This document shows, one piece after another, positions 31,780 through 43,759 of a DNA stretch of 64,000 nt. The notes beneath the pieces are model-generated. The model made no database searches. It was not told where the DNA came from and saw only the letters and a program-made list of their open reading frames with translations. Source of the DNA: Ampelomyces quisqualis (taxonomy: Eukaryota; Ascomycota; Dothideomycetes; Pleosporales; Phaeosphaeriaceae); contig JAGTXZ010000005.1 in the NCBI GenBank assembly GCA_018398575.1, positions 3,658,001 to 3,722,000 on the forward strand, in the 5' to 3' direction. Within the stretch, counting starts at the first letter, position 1, and every line of letters starts with the position of its first letter. The translations under genes were made by a program, and so were the position numbers.

Positions 31780-33234
31780 ATGGCGCTCACTCCTCAGACA
31801 AGCCAGAAACAACCCCCCCGGCCATTCTATATCCAACTCTCCCAAGACGCACCGCCCTTTTTTACATGCAGCAACACAGTGCGTGGATTGGTGCGAGTAG
31901 AGCCTACGCTTCGTCCTCAAAGTATTGCCGTCGTCTTTCGAGGCTACTACGACATTTACGACAACAGCGCCAGAGGAGCATCAACACCCAACCTGTTCCA
32001 TTACAAAGCACATCTTTTCCAGTCTTCGGGAGCGCACGAGAACTTTGATATTCTGCGAAGAGGCACTGCAAACGATGGGAAAGTTGAGCTGCCGTTCGAA
32101 TTTACGTTCCCACAATACGTCTCCCTGGCCCCTCCCTCGGACCGACCGTGGCGATATTCTCAAGACTCGCCTGATCACCCGCGGTTCCAACATGCTCCTG
32201 GATTTCCACTTCCACCGAGTTGTCCCGCCACTTTTGTCAACAAAGGCCCTTTATCACCAAAGGTCACCTACGGTCTCGAAGCCTACTGCGACTGTGTCAA
32301 TAATGACAGCCCCAAAATTACCGTGCGCCATGAATTGAGGTTCCTACCCCCGGCACCTGAATACGATCTCGCTCTTCTTCAGCCAAACGTGCGCATAGGC
32401 ACAAACCTACCGAAGCATTGTAGTAAATACAAGCTCATCCGCACTCGAAAGCTTTTCCCGGGCTATGAAGGAAGTAGCAAACTTGGGAAAGTGAAGGACA
32501 TGCTTGTGGAGAAAGAACTTTTCTTCGGTCTCTCGACCTTCAGCGAGGTTCCATACGCAAAGTTCAATCTGACGGCTGTACCCGCACGTATCATGGTTGC
32601 TGATGCTCCTATACCGATTGCCATATCTTTTGAGCATCTCGAACGATCACCATCGCTGATCGATCCACCGGAAGTTTTCATGCGACGGATGCGCGTTCAG
32701 CTGCTCCCAGCTCTTCATGTATTTACCTTCCGAGAGAGGAATAAGGAAAACGTTGACATCATACGCGATGCGTGGACCTTATTCGACAAAAAGTTCGATG
32801 ACGGGAACGGCGAACCGCTTTACGATGGCCTTACACTCTCACATCTTGGAGGCGGAAATCTGACACACGAGAAACTCCTCCCAAGCTTCACAAGCTATGG
32901 GCTGAGTTTGGAGTACGAGATCAAGGTTGAGATATGGGGCGAATGTGCCAAATCTGAGTTCTCCGGCCTCGCCGCCAAATCCGAAGTTCAGATTGTGTCT
33001 TCGTGGAACGCGGCCCTTCCACAAGAGCTCTCTGGCGAAAGTGGCATTTCCATACCTGAACTCGATTCAGGTCCGGCATACCAAGAGGTGGACCCATTGG
33101 CGACATTACAAGGATTGGAAGCTACAGAATTGAGACACGAACTGAATACGGGAGTTCCAGCCTATGAGTACTATGATCCACCGCAACTGCCCGTACAGGC
33201 ATCCAGACCATTGCCTCCGCGGTATATGGGATAA
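31780..33234 (+). CDS. Arrestin-like (N-terminal domain) protein
   Basis: A single exon of 484 residues from the ATG at 31780 (MALTPQTSQKQPPRPFYIQL); an in-frame ATG at 31717 gives leader-type sequence. The first ~190 residues have the beta-strand pattern of an arrestin N domain: TVRGLVRVEPTLRPQSIAVV, GYYDIYDN, FHYKAHLFQSSG and ELPFEFTFPQYVSLAPPS. A second beta-sandwich-like half follows with MVADAPIPIAISFEHLER. Fungal alpha-arrestins link membrane transporters or sensors to Rsp5-type ubiquitin ligases through PY motifs. Here the tail has EYYDPPQLP but no clear PPxY, so ligase recruitment is uncertain. The exact subfamily was not recognised. Confidence 0.8.
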   Translation: MALTPQTSQKQPPRPFYIQLSQDAPPFFTCSNTVRGLVRVEPTLRPQSIAVVFRGYYDIYDNSARGASTPNLFHYKAHLFQSSGAHENFDILRRGTANDGKVELPFEFTFPQYVSLAPPSDRPWRYSQDSPDHPRFQHAPGFPLPPSCPATFVNKGPLSPKVTYGLEAYCDCVNNDSPKITVRHELRFLPPAPEYDLALLQPNVRIGTNLPKHCSKYKLIRTRKLFPGYEGSSKLGKVKDMLVEKELFFGLSTFSEVPYAKFNLTAVPARIMVADAPIPIAISFEHLERSPSLIDPPEVFMRRMRVQLLPALHVFTFRERNKENVDIIRDAWTLFDKKFDDGNGEPLYDGLTLSHLGGGNLTHEKLLPSFTSYGLSLEYEIKVEIWGECAKSEFSGLAAKSEVQIVSSWNAALPQELSGESGISIPELDSGPAYQEVDPLATLQGLEATELRHELNTGVPAYEYYDPPQLPVQASRPLPPRYMG

Positions 33235-34355
33235 GACGTGCTTGGTTCCAGTAGCTTTGAAGCTTCTTTCCAAAAAAAAATTGTAATTCCTACGCATCCA
33301 TGAGCCTCGTGTCAATCGTGTGCTTCACCATACATGCACGGTATTTGGCCATGTACCAATACTTAAGGAATCTTCAACGCGTTCATACCTACAACGCAAA
33401 ACGTCAAATTCCACAACGATACAAGACCTTGAACGCACGGGCTTAACTCTGAGTCGCTGGCAAAAACATATTCGATAGCGGCTTCACGCACAGGGGGATC
33501 GATCACCGCAAATGTTCTAACTTGCGAGCTTCACACCTCGAGCCACGTTGAATTACCCGCTACGCGTTGTCAATTCAGTTTTGACATCATCGACCACTGC
33601 TGTGGAAATACTCTACTTACCCATTTCTTGGGAAAGATCAGGAATCATGGCTTGGCTAGCTCCGTCATTACCGTCACACACCGCGCGAATGCTGACAGCT
33701 TCGGCGAACGGTTGTCGCACCTAGACCTGGTTCTCCACGCCATATTGAAGGGCATAACTTTACTCTCACCATGAAGCCTGTATGTGGAATAGGTGATGAC
33801 GTATAATTGTCCAGAGATCGGCTCATACAGCTACATTGCCTGGGCCTTGGGTCCCTTGATTTCATTTTGTACCATTCCCCCGTTGTCGGGCTGTGACGGC
33901 ATAGGTGAAATCAACTATTCCTGCCCTGTTAGTCAAGGTCTGTCGAATCGTGCAACGTCTACGGAGTAAATTTGTTAATACCACGGGCGACCGAGTTATC
34001 GAGGAAGAATGAATGTGATTGGATATCAAAAATCCGGGACAACCCGTCGTATCCCAAATTCTGCTTCAAGGTTGTGCGAAAGTCAATACACGTCACCGAC
34101 GTGTGATTCTACAGGTCAGTTCTAGACCTTGAAATACGACAAGTCTATCACAGATTCAAGCATAGACACTCCAACATGCTACGAACATCCTCCGCTTAAC
34201 ATCATCGGCACCCTGGTACAAAACCCTTTGCCCACACCATGTCCTTCCGTCAACCATATACTACCAACCACCAAGACTCCTCTTGAAGAAAGCTACACAC
34301 CAACAAACTCTCCACCCTAACGCTGACTTCCACCAGTCCACGAATAACTCAAAAC
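33235..34355. other. Intergenic
   Basis: About 1.1 kb with an A-run after the arrestin stop (about 33,272) and one TACGGAGTA at 33,960. No gene recognised. Confidence 0.4.
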
Positions 34356-34634
34356 ATGTGCAGGAAATATACAATAAAATACACGTACCCCTTCGGCCGC
34401 TGCAGATTCAGCGCCGAAGCCTGGGAGCCCGAGGGCTACCCCAACGGCGGCGTGCAAATCTGCACCGAGGGTGCTTGCGAGCATATTATTGACGCCGGTA
34501 CTCAGCACATGTCCTATGCGTGCCCAAATTGCCGGGACCTGCGCGATCCAGATGCACCAAGCGCGGGAGGGGATATCGGAAAACAGGAGCGCGAACATGG
34601 GGCAAGTGAGGCAAAGAAGCGTATGATTAGCTAA
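34356..34634 (+). CDS. Small Cys/His-containing hypothetical protein
   Basis: An isolated 92-residue frame starting MCRKYTIKYTYPFGRC. It contains six cysteines and two histidines, including CTEGACEH, HMSYACPNC and an acidic/Lys-rich tail. The start resembles small Cys-rich hypothetical proteins common in Pleosporales (M-C-x-K-Y-T), some of which carry short zinc-binding knots, but I cannot name a family. There is no signal peptide. Upstream sequence is C/A-rich as in many fungal leaders. It could be a real small gene or a fragment. Confidence 0.4.
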   Translation: MCRKYTIKYTYPFGRCRFSAEAWEPEGYPNGGVQICTEGACEHIIDAGTQHMSYACPNCRDLRDPDAPSAGGDIGKQEREHGASEAKKRMIS

Positions 34635-35840
34635 TGTGCGTACAACGATAAATCGTTTTTTTGGACTACCCGGGCACCGCTTGAATTTCATTACTTTTAC
34701 TACAAAGACGGCTATTGTTAATTCAGTCAAGCTCAGACCTTGACACGCATTACAGAGTAGTTCAAGAGCCACATTTTCCTAGTGAATCCACTCTCTCTAC
34801 CAATCTCACCAACATGACAAGCACAATCTCTCCCGCCCAAAACCTCCAACCCGAAAATCATTTTCCTCGCATACATCAAACACTATATACTGGCGTACAC
34901 ACACACACATACGCACGCCTCTTTCCTTCAATTAACGACGCTGCTCCAGGAAAAAACAACACAATCAACCAGCACCACTACAACACCAAAAAGCCCTTCC
35001 CAAACCTTTGTCCCAAAAACACACAGCTGAATACACACCTGAATACACACCTGAATACCCAACGACAAATCCATGCCCCACAATCTAAGACAACCCATGA
35101 GGAAGGTACCATGTAGAATTTTTCAAAAAAAAAATAAGAAGAGATAATGCCTATGCATACTCTCCCAAGACGCTTAATTTTTTTTTCCTGCAGTAGCTAT
35201 GATCGTGGGATGGTAGAATACAATTGCATCTTTGTAATTGCCACAATACATTTCCTCCATTATTCTTCGGCCAACACGGCTGGAACCCGATGTGTCTACG
35301 CTGCTGCGCCCGGGCAAGATTGTATCCGTGGTGCCTGCCGTCACAAACATACCGGCGGTATCGAACTTATAATCTGTGCTTGTCACCATGGCCGCCATCA
35401 ATCGAACCCAGCCAGAGCACCGGCTATCATTGGGCAACGGAAAAGGGCTATTGACAGGTGAGCATAGCGGGCATGTCACGCAAAATAATAGGAAGAGGGC
35501 ATGTACTTCGTTCAATCCACCTCGTCCGCAATGGACTAAGGCAGCTTTATTTGTATTCATATATTCGTGCTCTCGCTCGAGCTAGTCATCAAGTTTTCCG
35601 TAACCGTTAACCCGGGAGATAGTCGACCCAGACACCAGCCCGATAGACTCCGAATAAACTTTTGCTGATAACCCGCTAACTCGAACGAACTAAGATGAAG
35701 CCGCAGCCTAAATGTCTATCAAGGTAATGGTAGATATCGTAGGGGGACGACTTTGGTACACAAATCCGCAGTGGTAAACAACGCTGACGTGTCCAGGTAT
35801 AGTGAGGGCAGGTGAACGTGTCTTAAGCAGCAGCCGCAAT
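34635..35840. other. Intergenic with a short tandem repeat
   Basis: About 1.2 kb. It contains a CA-rich run near 34,900 and a 12-bp unit CTGAATACACAC repeated three times at about 35,027-35,062. A minus-strand frame of 128 codons (35174-35560) has no recognisable domain. No other gene seen. Confidence 0.4.
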
Positions 35841-37119
35841 CTACGCGGCGGTGACAGCGGGGGCCTCGGTAGACTTCTCGGCCTGCTCGGTGGCAGCGGC
35901 GTCGGTGTTGGGGGTCTCGCCCTCGACGGCGTCGATGTGGTCGTCCTCCTTGCCGGGCGAGTCGATCGCGACCTTAACGGCAATCTCACGGCCCTCAATC
36001 TCCTTGCCGTTCATCTCGTTGCAGGCCTTCTGCTGGAGCTCCTCGGAGCCGAGGGTGACGAAGCCGAAACCACGGCCCTTGCGGGGCTCACCACGAGCCT
36101 GCAACTTCTTGACCATGAAGCGGGGGATGGGGCGGAGGGCGATCTTGGCCTGGGTGGGGGAGTAGTCCTTGAAGATCTCAAGGAGCTGGAACAGTCAGTA
36201 TCAGACGGCAGTTCAGGCTGGTCAGTGTGACGTACCCTATCCTCCTTCAGGTCGTAAGGTAGGTTGGCAACCATGACCTTGGTCTTGGAGGCAACGCCAT
36301 CCTCGGGGGGTCCGCGCTGCTTGCGCTCGCGGGGCTCACGGGGAGCGGCGTCGGTCTTGGCCTCCTTTGATCCCTTCTTAGCTGTGAGCGCTTCGTTCGT
36401 AGTCTCGGTCAGAGGAGCAACTTGGCCGGGTACATTTGTAGGGGTGGAGTCGGCGGGAGCAGCATCGGTGAGCTCGACCTGTTCGGCGCCCTCAGTGCCG
36501 TCGGCCTGTTGCAAGATGTTAGTCATTTTCCACGTGTGAGCAGATGGTCCATCTTACAGCACGTCCGCCACGGCCAGCGCGGCCACCACGGCCACGACCG
36601 CGTCCACGTCCGCGGGTCGAGGCACGGCGGCGGTTGTCGCCAGCACCCTCAGCGCCGCTGCCAGTGCCCTCGGCGTGAGCCTCGGGTGTGCGGGCAAGCT
36701 GGATGGAGACCTTGCGGTCGAGAATGGCCTTGCCGTTGAGCTCGGCAATGGCACGCTCAGCCTCGGAGGGGGTCGAGAGGGCGACAAAGGCGTAGCCGAC
36801 AGGGCGCGAGGTGCGGGGGTTGGTGGGGATGGTCGTGGACTCGCTGTGCAACGTGTTAGCACCACAGTGCGTCATGGGGGCCGGGCAGCGCCACGTACAC
36901 CAGATAGTCCTTGAAGAAGTCCTTCAACTCCCCCTCGTTGGTCGCGTACGCGAGGTTTCCAATGTAGAGTCGCCTGCCCTCGGCGGCGCTGGCACGGACA
37001 GCCTCGTCCTCGGCAGACGTGGGCTGGGCAGCGCCGGTGCTCTCCGTGGGGGGAGCAGCGGTGTTGTCGAGGGAGGTGGTGGCCATCTGGGCGGTGACAC
37101 TGTCGACTGGAGCGGACAT
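35841..37119 (-). CDS. Two-RRM RNA-binding protein with an RG-rich linker
   Basis: Four exons, 37119-36899, 36843-36558, 36505-36236 and 36185-35841, close at 373 residues with GTACGT, GTAAGA and GTACGT donors. RRM1 (about residues 50-125) has RRLYIGNLAYATNEGELKDF and GYAFVALSTPSEAERA. A Gly/Arg tract (RGRGRGRGGRAG) follows, then an Ala/Thr/Glu linker and RRM2 with KVMVANLPYDLKEDR and GRGFGFVTLGSEELQQ, and finally an acidic tail. Tandem RRMs with an RG box suggest mRNA binding and arginine methylation, in nucleus or cytoplasm. I do not recognise a specific yeast orthologue. Confidence 0.88.
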
Positions 37120-38046
37120 GGTTGCTGAAGTTTGGCGTTGACGAACACGAGCAGATCGAAACGTGTAGTGGGGTTGAGGAAACTTGGCGTCCTGGTAGAC
37201 CGGTAAAGGTAACCGTGAACAGTTGGTGGCTGGTGGGCGATGGATTGACGAACCGCCTGGAAGGTGGAACAGTTGGCGAGGGGGGTGGGAGTGGGTAGCT
37301 ACGAGCCCGGGGAAGGGTGGGAGAGCGTTGGGTAGATGGGTGAGTGGATCGTCTCTGTTGTTTGGCTTGATGGAGAGGGAGGGAGGGCGGTGTCGAGAAA
37401 TTTAAAGCCTGGGGACGGGGATTGCAGGCTAGGCCCACTTGGGGCCAGGAAGCGACGACCCCCGGCCATGGGGCAATGACAGCCCGGCGGCGAGGTGAGG
37501 GTGGACACTGGACACTGGAAAGGGGGAGTGCAGCGCGCAGGCGTGCGCCGTGAGGGTGAAGGCGACGGCGACCACTGGGCGGGACTGGCTGCCTTGGAAT
37601 GCTTCTCTTTGGGCCGTCTTGCAGCCTCGTCACTCCAGTCAGCACACGCGTGCTTAGATAAGCCACGGCGCCACAGCTGCTGCACACCTCGACGCCACAG
37701 ATGCTGACCTCGACGCCACAGCTGCTGACCTCGACGCCACAGATGCTGACCTCGACGCCACAGGCCCTCACCAGAAGCTGCTGGAACTTGGAAGGCTGAA
37801 GCTGCGAGCCTGGACCGACCCAGTCCCTTGCACCTTCACCCCGACCACCTCCAGCCCGCGCCCCACCGCCGCTAGAAAGCCCTGGCCATGAGGCCCCGCT
37901 TGCCGTTGACGTGTCCGTTAGCGCACCGCCGCTCTCTTCTCCCACCGTCGCCGTGGGGGCCGGGCAGCGGCACCTGAGAATCGCGCCGAGCCTCACCGCA
38001 CGCCCGAGCCTCTCCTTCACCGCCGGCACGCCCCTGCCTGCCTGCC
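37120..38046. promoter_or_regulatory. Divergent spacer of the RRM gene and TAH18
   Basis: About 0.93 kb. It holds the promoters of both genes and the 21-bp tandem repeat described separately. A long minus-strand frame through this spacer (to 38029) is GC-rich low-complexity sequence and is not accepted as a gene. Confidence 0.4.
37665..37769. repeat. 21-bp tandem repeat, about five units
   Basis: The unit is ACCTCGACGCCACAGATGCTG. Four near-perfect copies run 37686-37769, alternating ATGCTG and CTGCTG at their ends, with a degenerate copy just upstream. The last copy ends GCCCTC. It lies in the RRM-TAH18 spacer and is probably a minisatellite prone to copy-number change. Confidence 0.85.
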
Positions 38047-40083
38047 ATGGCGAGTACTCACATGCAGCAGCCGCGCCGGGCCCTGGTTGTTTACGGCTCC
38101 GAGACGGGCAACGCCCAGGATGTTGCCGAGGAAATGGGGAGGCTCGCCGTGCGTCTGCGCTTCGACACCGACGTTGCCGAGCTGGACGCCATCACCCTTG
38201 TATGTACCGAGTCGACGAGCAAACAACGTCAATGCACATGTTGATGTCTGGTAGAAGCAACTCCTCCAGTGCCATGTCGTGCTTGTTGCCATTTCTACCA
38301 GTGGCCAGGGCGACCTGCCTCCCAACAGCCAAAAGTTTTGGAAGTCTCTCCGCAGTGCACGACTTCGACCGGCATGTCTGCAGCAGATGAGATTTGCCTC
38401 TTTCGGGCTTGGAGACTCCTCTTATCCAAAGTTCAATTGGGCACATCGCAAGCTCTACAACCGCCTCACCCAACTTGGAGCGCAACCAATCTGCCATCGC
38501 GGTGAAAGCGACGAGCAGCAGCCGGAAGGGTGGGTTCATTTCTTTCCAGACTCCAAGGCGCATCAAACCTGACCTTTCCAAGCATCGATGGATCGTTCGT
38601 CCCGTGGTCAGTAACACTACGACAACATCTTCTCGAGCGATATCCCCTGCCCGACGGCATTGACCCGATACCGGACCATGTCTTGCTGGAACCAAACTGG
38701 ATACTCGACTTCGTGGACCGGCTTGATGCATCATCACAAAATGGAATAAATACACCTCCCCTCACGAACGACAACACCGCCTCCTTTCCACCACCAGACC
38801 TTCTACCCATGCCTGACGGCCTGACTGCGACAATAACCAGCAACGACCGCATCACCCCCGAAACCCATTGGCAAGATGTCCGCCACCTCAAACTTTCAAC
38901 CCCCCCTGGCCACCCCTATATCCCCGGCTCAACCCTGACAATCTACCCCAAAAACTTCCCCGCTGACGTCAACGAATTCCTCTCCATAATGAACTGGTCC
39001 TCCATCGCCGACGCACCCCTACACTTCTCCCCCACTTCTCCCTCCACCGCTAAAACCACCCCTCCATTCCCACACCTCACCACCACCACCCTCCGCACCC
39101 TCTTAACAAACCACCTGGACATCCTCTCCATCCCGCGCCGCTCCTTCTTCGCCCACCTCGCCCACTACACCACCGACCCCTTCCAGCGCGAACGACTCCT
39201 CGAATTCACAGACCCGCAGTACATTGACGAACTATACGACTACACCACCCGTCCGCGGCGCTCCATCCTCGAAGTTCTGCAGGAATTCGAAAGTGTCAAA
39301 ATACCATGGCAGAGAATCGTCTCGCTCATTCCAGCGTTAAGAGGGCGGCAGTTTAGCATTGCGAGTGCGGATCGGGGCACGGGCGAGGTCGAGTTACTTG
39401 TTGCGATTGTCAAGTATAAGACGGTGATTAAGAGGATTAGACAAGGGATTTGTACAAGGTATATTGAGTCGCTTGGGCCTGGTAGTCGGATCAGTGTTAC
39501 GATGCAAAAGGGGGGATTGGGCGTGAAAAAAGACGAGGTGGATAGACCTGTGGTCATGGTTGGTCCGGGGACGGGGATGGCGCCTATGAGGAGTTTAGTG
39601 TATCAGCGGATGATGTGGAGGTCGCAACTCGGGCTTGCAGACGAAGAGGTGGAAACCAAAGATTTGTTATTCTTTGGCTGTAGGAATAGTGAGGCGGATT
39701 ACTTCTTCAAAGACGAGTGGACAGATTTGCAAGAAAAAGGCGTGCCGCTGGAGGTTTTCACGGCGTTTTCCAGAGATCAGGTACTGTTTTCTCCTCATCT
39801 GTTTTTTTTTGGTTGTTGAAAAGATGTACTGACGACTGCATCCAAGCGCCACAAGGTCTACGTCCAAGACCTCGTTCGCCAACAAAGTCAACGCGTCTAC
39901 AACGCCCTCGTCAGTAGATTCGGCGTCGTCTACATCTGCGGCTCCTCGGGCAAAATGCCCCAAGCCATCCGCGAAGCACTACTAGAAACATTTGAAAAGC
40001 ACGGCGAAATGGACCGAGACGCCGCGGAGAAATATCTCGCGGGCATGGAAAAAGCAGGGCGATATAGACAAGAGACATGGTAG
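38047..40083 (+). CDS. TAH18: NADPH-dependent diflavin reductase TAH18/NDOR1
   Basis: Exons 38047-38199, 38255-38529, 38583-39780 and 39847-40083 close at 620 residues, the usual length. Order of domains: flavodoxin/FMN domain (VYGSETGNAQDVAEE, STSGQGDLPPNSQKFW, FGLGDSSYPKFNW), FAD domain (GRQFSIASA), and NADPH domain (GPGTGMAPMRSLVYQR, FFGCRNSEADYFF, YICGSSGKMP). The intron at 38530 (GTGGGT...TCCAAG) joins QQPEG to IDGSFVPW. Tah18 passes electrons from NADPH to Dre2 in cytosolic iron-sulfur cluster assembly. A Pro/Thr-rich segment around residues 200-240 is an insert relative to yeast. All cofactor motifs are intact. Confidence 0.95.
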
Positions 40084-40270
40084 ACATGAAGCCTTTCTAC
40101 TGCCATACCGATCTGTCAACTCGAATTTCACCGCAGAATCTTCCACTGGTACATGTACAGGAGATCATAAATTTTGGTATCATATAAGCTAACATTGTGC
40201 AATTCACAATCATGGCAACCCAGCCTAGGCCTGCGCCAACGCCACGCTATGCCTGCCATACACCGAGGAC

Positions 40271-41719
40271 CTAATGAGCATGGGCATGTGCATGTCCAAT
40301 CTGCGTGACAAGAGGGAACAACATGCCAAACAAGACTATAGCAATATCAGTCTTGGACAAACTCTTCGCGCCTGGATAAGCATCCATATAGCCGTTGACA
40401 GTAGGGTCATCGTGCGAGTGCGTCGACGTCGCCTCTGTCATCGAGTGCATTGCGACGTATCTTTCATCAGTCAGCAAACAATGTACATGAAACATATCGT
40501 CGGCGAAGTACTTACAAGAACGTGCCACCAGAGAAGCATAGCACCCAGCCAGTCGACCAGGTCAAACCCTCGTCTCCGCCCAAGCGACCGCGCCCAAATA
40601 TATGGACAATGGTCCAAGTAGCTAATGCGCCAGCAGGGGCAGCCAAACTGAAGAACGCAAGATGTGTGCGGGCCGTCTTCTTGGACAACCCCTGTTTCAG
40701 CAGGACTGATGTCAGACCAAAGGCTGCTGGAGCTTTGTGCAGCATGATTGCGAAGAAAATGACCAAAGATAGAGATGTCGATGGCGCAGTCGAGGATGCG
40801 CCTAGCGCAATTCCATCCGCGCAAGCATGTACAACGAGGCCGATTGTGGTGGCCGAAGTCTGCTTGGGTGCCATATGCGTAGGCATTGGCGTTGCCAACG
40901 GTGTGACTGCCTCACTAGCCATCCCGTTCAGACTGAGAGACGAGGCATTGTGTGGTCCTCGATGCAGATTCGAAAGTGAGATGTGCATAGGCTGGTATTT
41001 CGGTTTCGAGCTGGCAAAAGTCTCTGGTAAATGGTCCACGAGAAACATCAGGATGTATCCAAGAATCAAGGCGACACCAATGAAGGCGTGGGGACTCGAC
41101 TCTTCATGATGCTCGACGGTGCTGTGGTGAGGGTCGTCTTCTGGCGCGTGTACACGAGTATGTCCTTCTTTGTGGCCCTCGGTCGAATCGTCATCGCCGC
41201 CCTTTTGCGGATGCGCATCTTCAAGCGCCTCATTTCCCTTGCCTTTCTCTTTGCTGTCCTTTAACTTCTTCATCTGCACATCGATAGCCGCCTTGTCGTC
41301 GGCGAAGTCTGGAAGAGCAACTTTGACTGAATGTGCGACATCTGCGCGCTTCCATGTGCGGAAATCAGCAGGGTGCCTGACGCCGTTCTGTAGGCTGGAT
41401 ACCGAGGGGATTGTTGGTTGTATCGCTTTTAGCGACATGCGTGTATGGCTCTGAGCCCCTGCGCTATACATTGTCTCGATTCCCTCGGGTATTATGACAA
41501 TGAGCGAAGTCCCGACCAGGACTCCGGCCCCTAATAATGTGAGGATGCGCAGCTGACGAGGGGACAAGGAAAAGGAGAGCGGTAGAATGCCGGCGAGGAA
41601 GGAGCTGCACTTGTTAGCTATGCTCTGGGGGCTGTAAAGAGCAGTGAGAAGAAGCTGGCCACTCACGCAATGCCCATTATTGTACTCAAGGCGAGCAGCA
41701 TGAAGAAGCCGTCCCACAT
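40271..41719 (-). CDS. ZIP family zinc transporter
   Basis: Exons 41719-41667, 41604-40516 and 40460-40271 close at 443 residues with GTGAGT and GTAAGT donors. The start MWDGFFMLLALSTIMGIA leads into SFLAGILPLSFSLSP, then TLLGAGVLVGTSLIVIIPEG, a typical ZIP TM1-TM2 pattern. A long His/Asp/Glu-rich cytosolic loop (HKEGHTRVHAPEDDPHHS) precedes TM4 HACADGIALGASS and TM5 FFAIMLHKAPAAFGL, the metal-binding pair. The tail ends HAHAHAH. Compared with the plasma-membrane Zrt1 type, the HACADG...MLHKAP signature is closer to the ZIP9/Atx2-like group, which suggests a Golgi or vacuolar membrane, but that placement is inference. Confidence 0.9.
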
Positions 41720-42051
41720 GGTGAATCGTGTACGGTGCGAGTCGTGGCGGGTGCCGGGGAAGGGGGACGCGCAGGAACACGATTAAAAAGGGAAGTATGT
41801 GAAAGTCAATCCAAACGATCCATGTCTCACAACGTGCAGACTGGCGGGTGAATGCAGCGTTGGGGGTGTCAGTGTCTACGTTGACGGAGATGGATTGGCG
41901 TCGTCTCGGTTGCAGGGGTTTTAGGGCTGAGCGCTAAGACGCGTGCCGGCGCGCTACGCCTTCACATCTGACGCCATCTACAATCGCGCTTGAACGACTT
42001 CAACACTCTAAAGTAGCTAAAGCATTGCTCTACCCGATACGTCTTGCTATC
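41720..42051. promoter_or_regulatory. Divergent promoter of the ZIP transporter and HAT1
   Basis: A 332-bp spacer. No zinc-responsive or other specific site was identified with confidence. Confidence 0.3.
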
Positions 42052-43759
42052 ATGGATTTGGACGAATGTAAGTACCACGCTGGCGAGAAAGTCGCCCTGC
42101 GAGTTCTCTTCTAGCTGCCTCATGGCATAGCATCAAGCGCAAACACAACGAACATCCGCCGCATATTTATGCGTTGACACCTCATCTGTCGCTTTGCTCG
42201 CATGGATTCCAACAACACCATCGGAATTTCAAACTGACGCGATCGCAGGGGTTACTGGTTCCAACCAGTGCTTCTTCCTCAACCTCTACCGCCCGAGCAG
42301 CAACGGCAAATCCACGCAAGTCTTCGACGACTCCTTCAACCCGAGCTTCACATACGCCGTCATCGACGAAGAAGAGAAGATTGTCGGCTACAAAAATCCA
42401 AGGATAGAGCTCGACTTTCGCGCCAATGATCTCAAGCCAACGCTCAAGATTCAATTCGACGAGAAGTTGGAGCTCAAGGATGTAGCAGAGATCACACAGG
42501 TGGACCTGTCGCCTGAAATCTTTCGCAATCACTTGCCCGAGCCGACCATCGACGACGACAATGCAACATCTGAAGACTGGAAGCCTCCGGGAGAGCGCAT
42601 GAACAAGTTTACCGTAGACGGCAAACAGTATGAAATCTGGAAAGCACCTCTCATGGATGAATATGCACAACGGATTTGGAAGAACATGAGAATACTAGTC
42701 TTGTTGTTCATAGAGGGTGCGACTACTGAAGGACTCGACGACGAAGAGACGCTGGATCGTTGGTCACTCTACCTGTTGTACGAGGTCACGCCTCTACCGA
42801 AAGCCACTACGACACCGTACACACTTGCTGGTTTCTCCACTTCATACCGATCATGGATATTCCCCACGTTCGAGATCATGCGCGCGATCAAACAGCTTCC
42901 TTCACCGCCGCCGGAAGGCAACAGAGAGTGTTTGAATTATTCACCTCCTCGCTTGACTCAGGATCCAGAGACATTCCTGTTCAACGAAAGCCTGAATCGC
43001 CTCGAGATGCCTTCAAGAGAGAGGATATCACAATTCTTGATTCTACCGCCGTATCAAGGTCAGTCTCTGGGCGCGCACTTGTACGATGTCATCTTCGAAG
43101 ACCTCGTCAAGATGTCATTCATCTTCGAGATCCCCGTCGAGGACCCTAGTGAAGCTTTTGATGCAATGCGCGACTACAGCGACATCGTCTATCTCCGCAA
43201 ATTGCCCGCTTTCCAGGCGCTGTCTGTGGCTTCAAGTCTATCACCCGAATCACTTCGCAAAGACTCGCCGATCCCGCGTAATCAGATCCTGGGCAACGGT
43301 GCTGATCTTGAAAAGCTCCGTCTTGAAACCAAGATTGTATCCAGGCAGTTCTACAGAATGGTAGAGCTTCATCTGCTTTCCACGATCCCATCCTCGAATC
43401 GCAACAGGGCACGCATCACACGCAAGGCCAAGTCGAGCAACGAGAACGATCGCAAGTACTACTTCTGGCGACTGGCTCTTAAGCACCGTATTTATGGACA
43501 GAACGCCGATGCTTTGGATCAGATGGAGGTGTCTGAGAAGGTGCAGAAGTTGGAGGACGCAGTCGATAGCCAGCAAGAGGAGTATGAAGAGCGACTCGAG
43601 GGTCTGGAGAAGCGTGACTCTTTTGCAGCAGGAGAGGGATCTTCCGCTGGTGCGCGTCCCAAGATCAAGCGCAAGCGAGCAATTGTTGAAGAAGAAGAGG
43701 ACGACTGGGAAGATGTGGATGATGCGTCAGTGGCCAGTTCGAAGCGAATGAGGGCTTGA
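42052..43759 (+). CDS. HAT1: Histone acetyltransferase type B catalytic subunit HAT1
   Basis: Exon 1 is only 16 bases (42052-42067, MDLDE plus one base). An unusually long intron of 181 nt (GTAAGT...ATCGCAG) leads to exon 2, 42249-43759, and the frame closes at 508 residues: MDLDEWVTGSNQCFFLNLYRP. The N-terminal Hat1 domain has FNPSFTYAVIDEEEKIVGYK. The GNAT acetyl-CoA loop is LPPYQGQSLGAHLYD (near residue 272), followed by FEIPVEDPSEAFDAMRDY, which includes the catalytic Glu/Asp region. The C-terminus has RKYYFWRLALKHRIYGQN, coiled-coil and acidic segments and a basic PKIKRKRAI likely nuclear signal. Hat1 acetylates K5 and K12 of newly made histone H4 with its partner Hat2. Confidence 0.94.

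Noticed and set aside
34900..35062. CA-rich and 12-bp repeats considered as a possible CRISPR-like array
   Set aside because: Units are contiguous without spacers, only three copies are present and the genome is eukaryotic.
36872..38029. Minus-strand open frame of 385 codons spanning the RRM-TAH18 spacer
   Set aside because: Its residues are low-complexity Arg/Pro/Ser and it reads through RRM exon 1 in another frame and the 21-bp repeats. The spliced RRM gene explains the real coding part.
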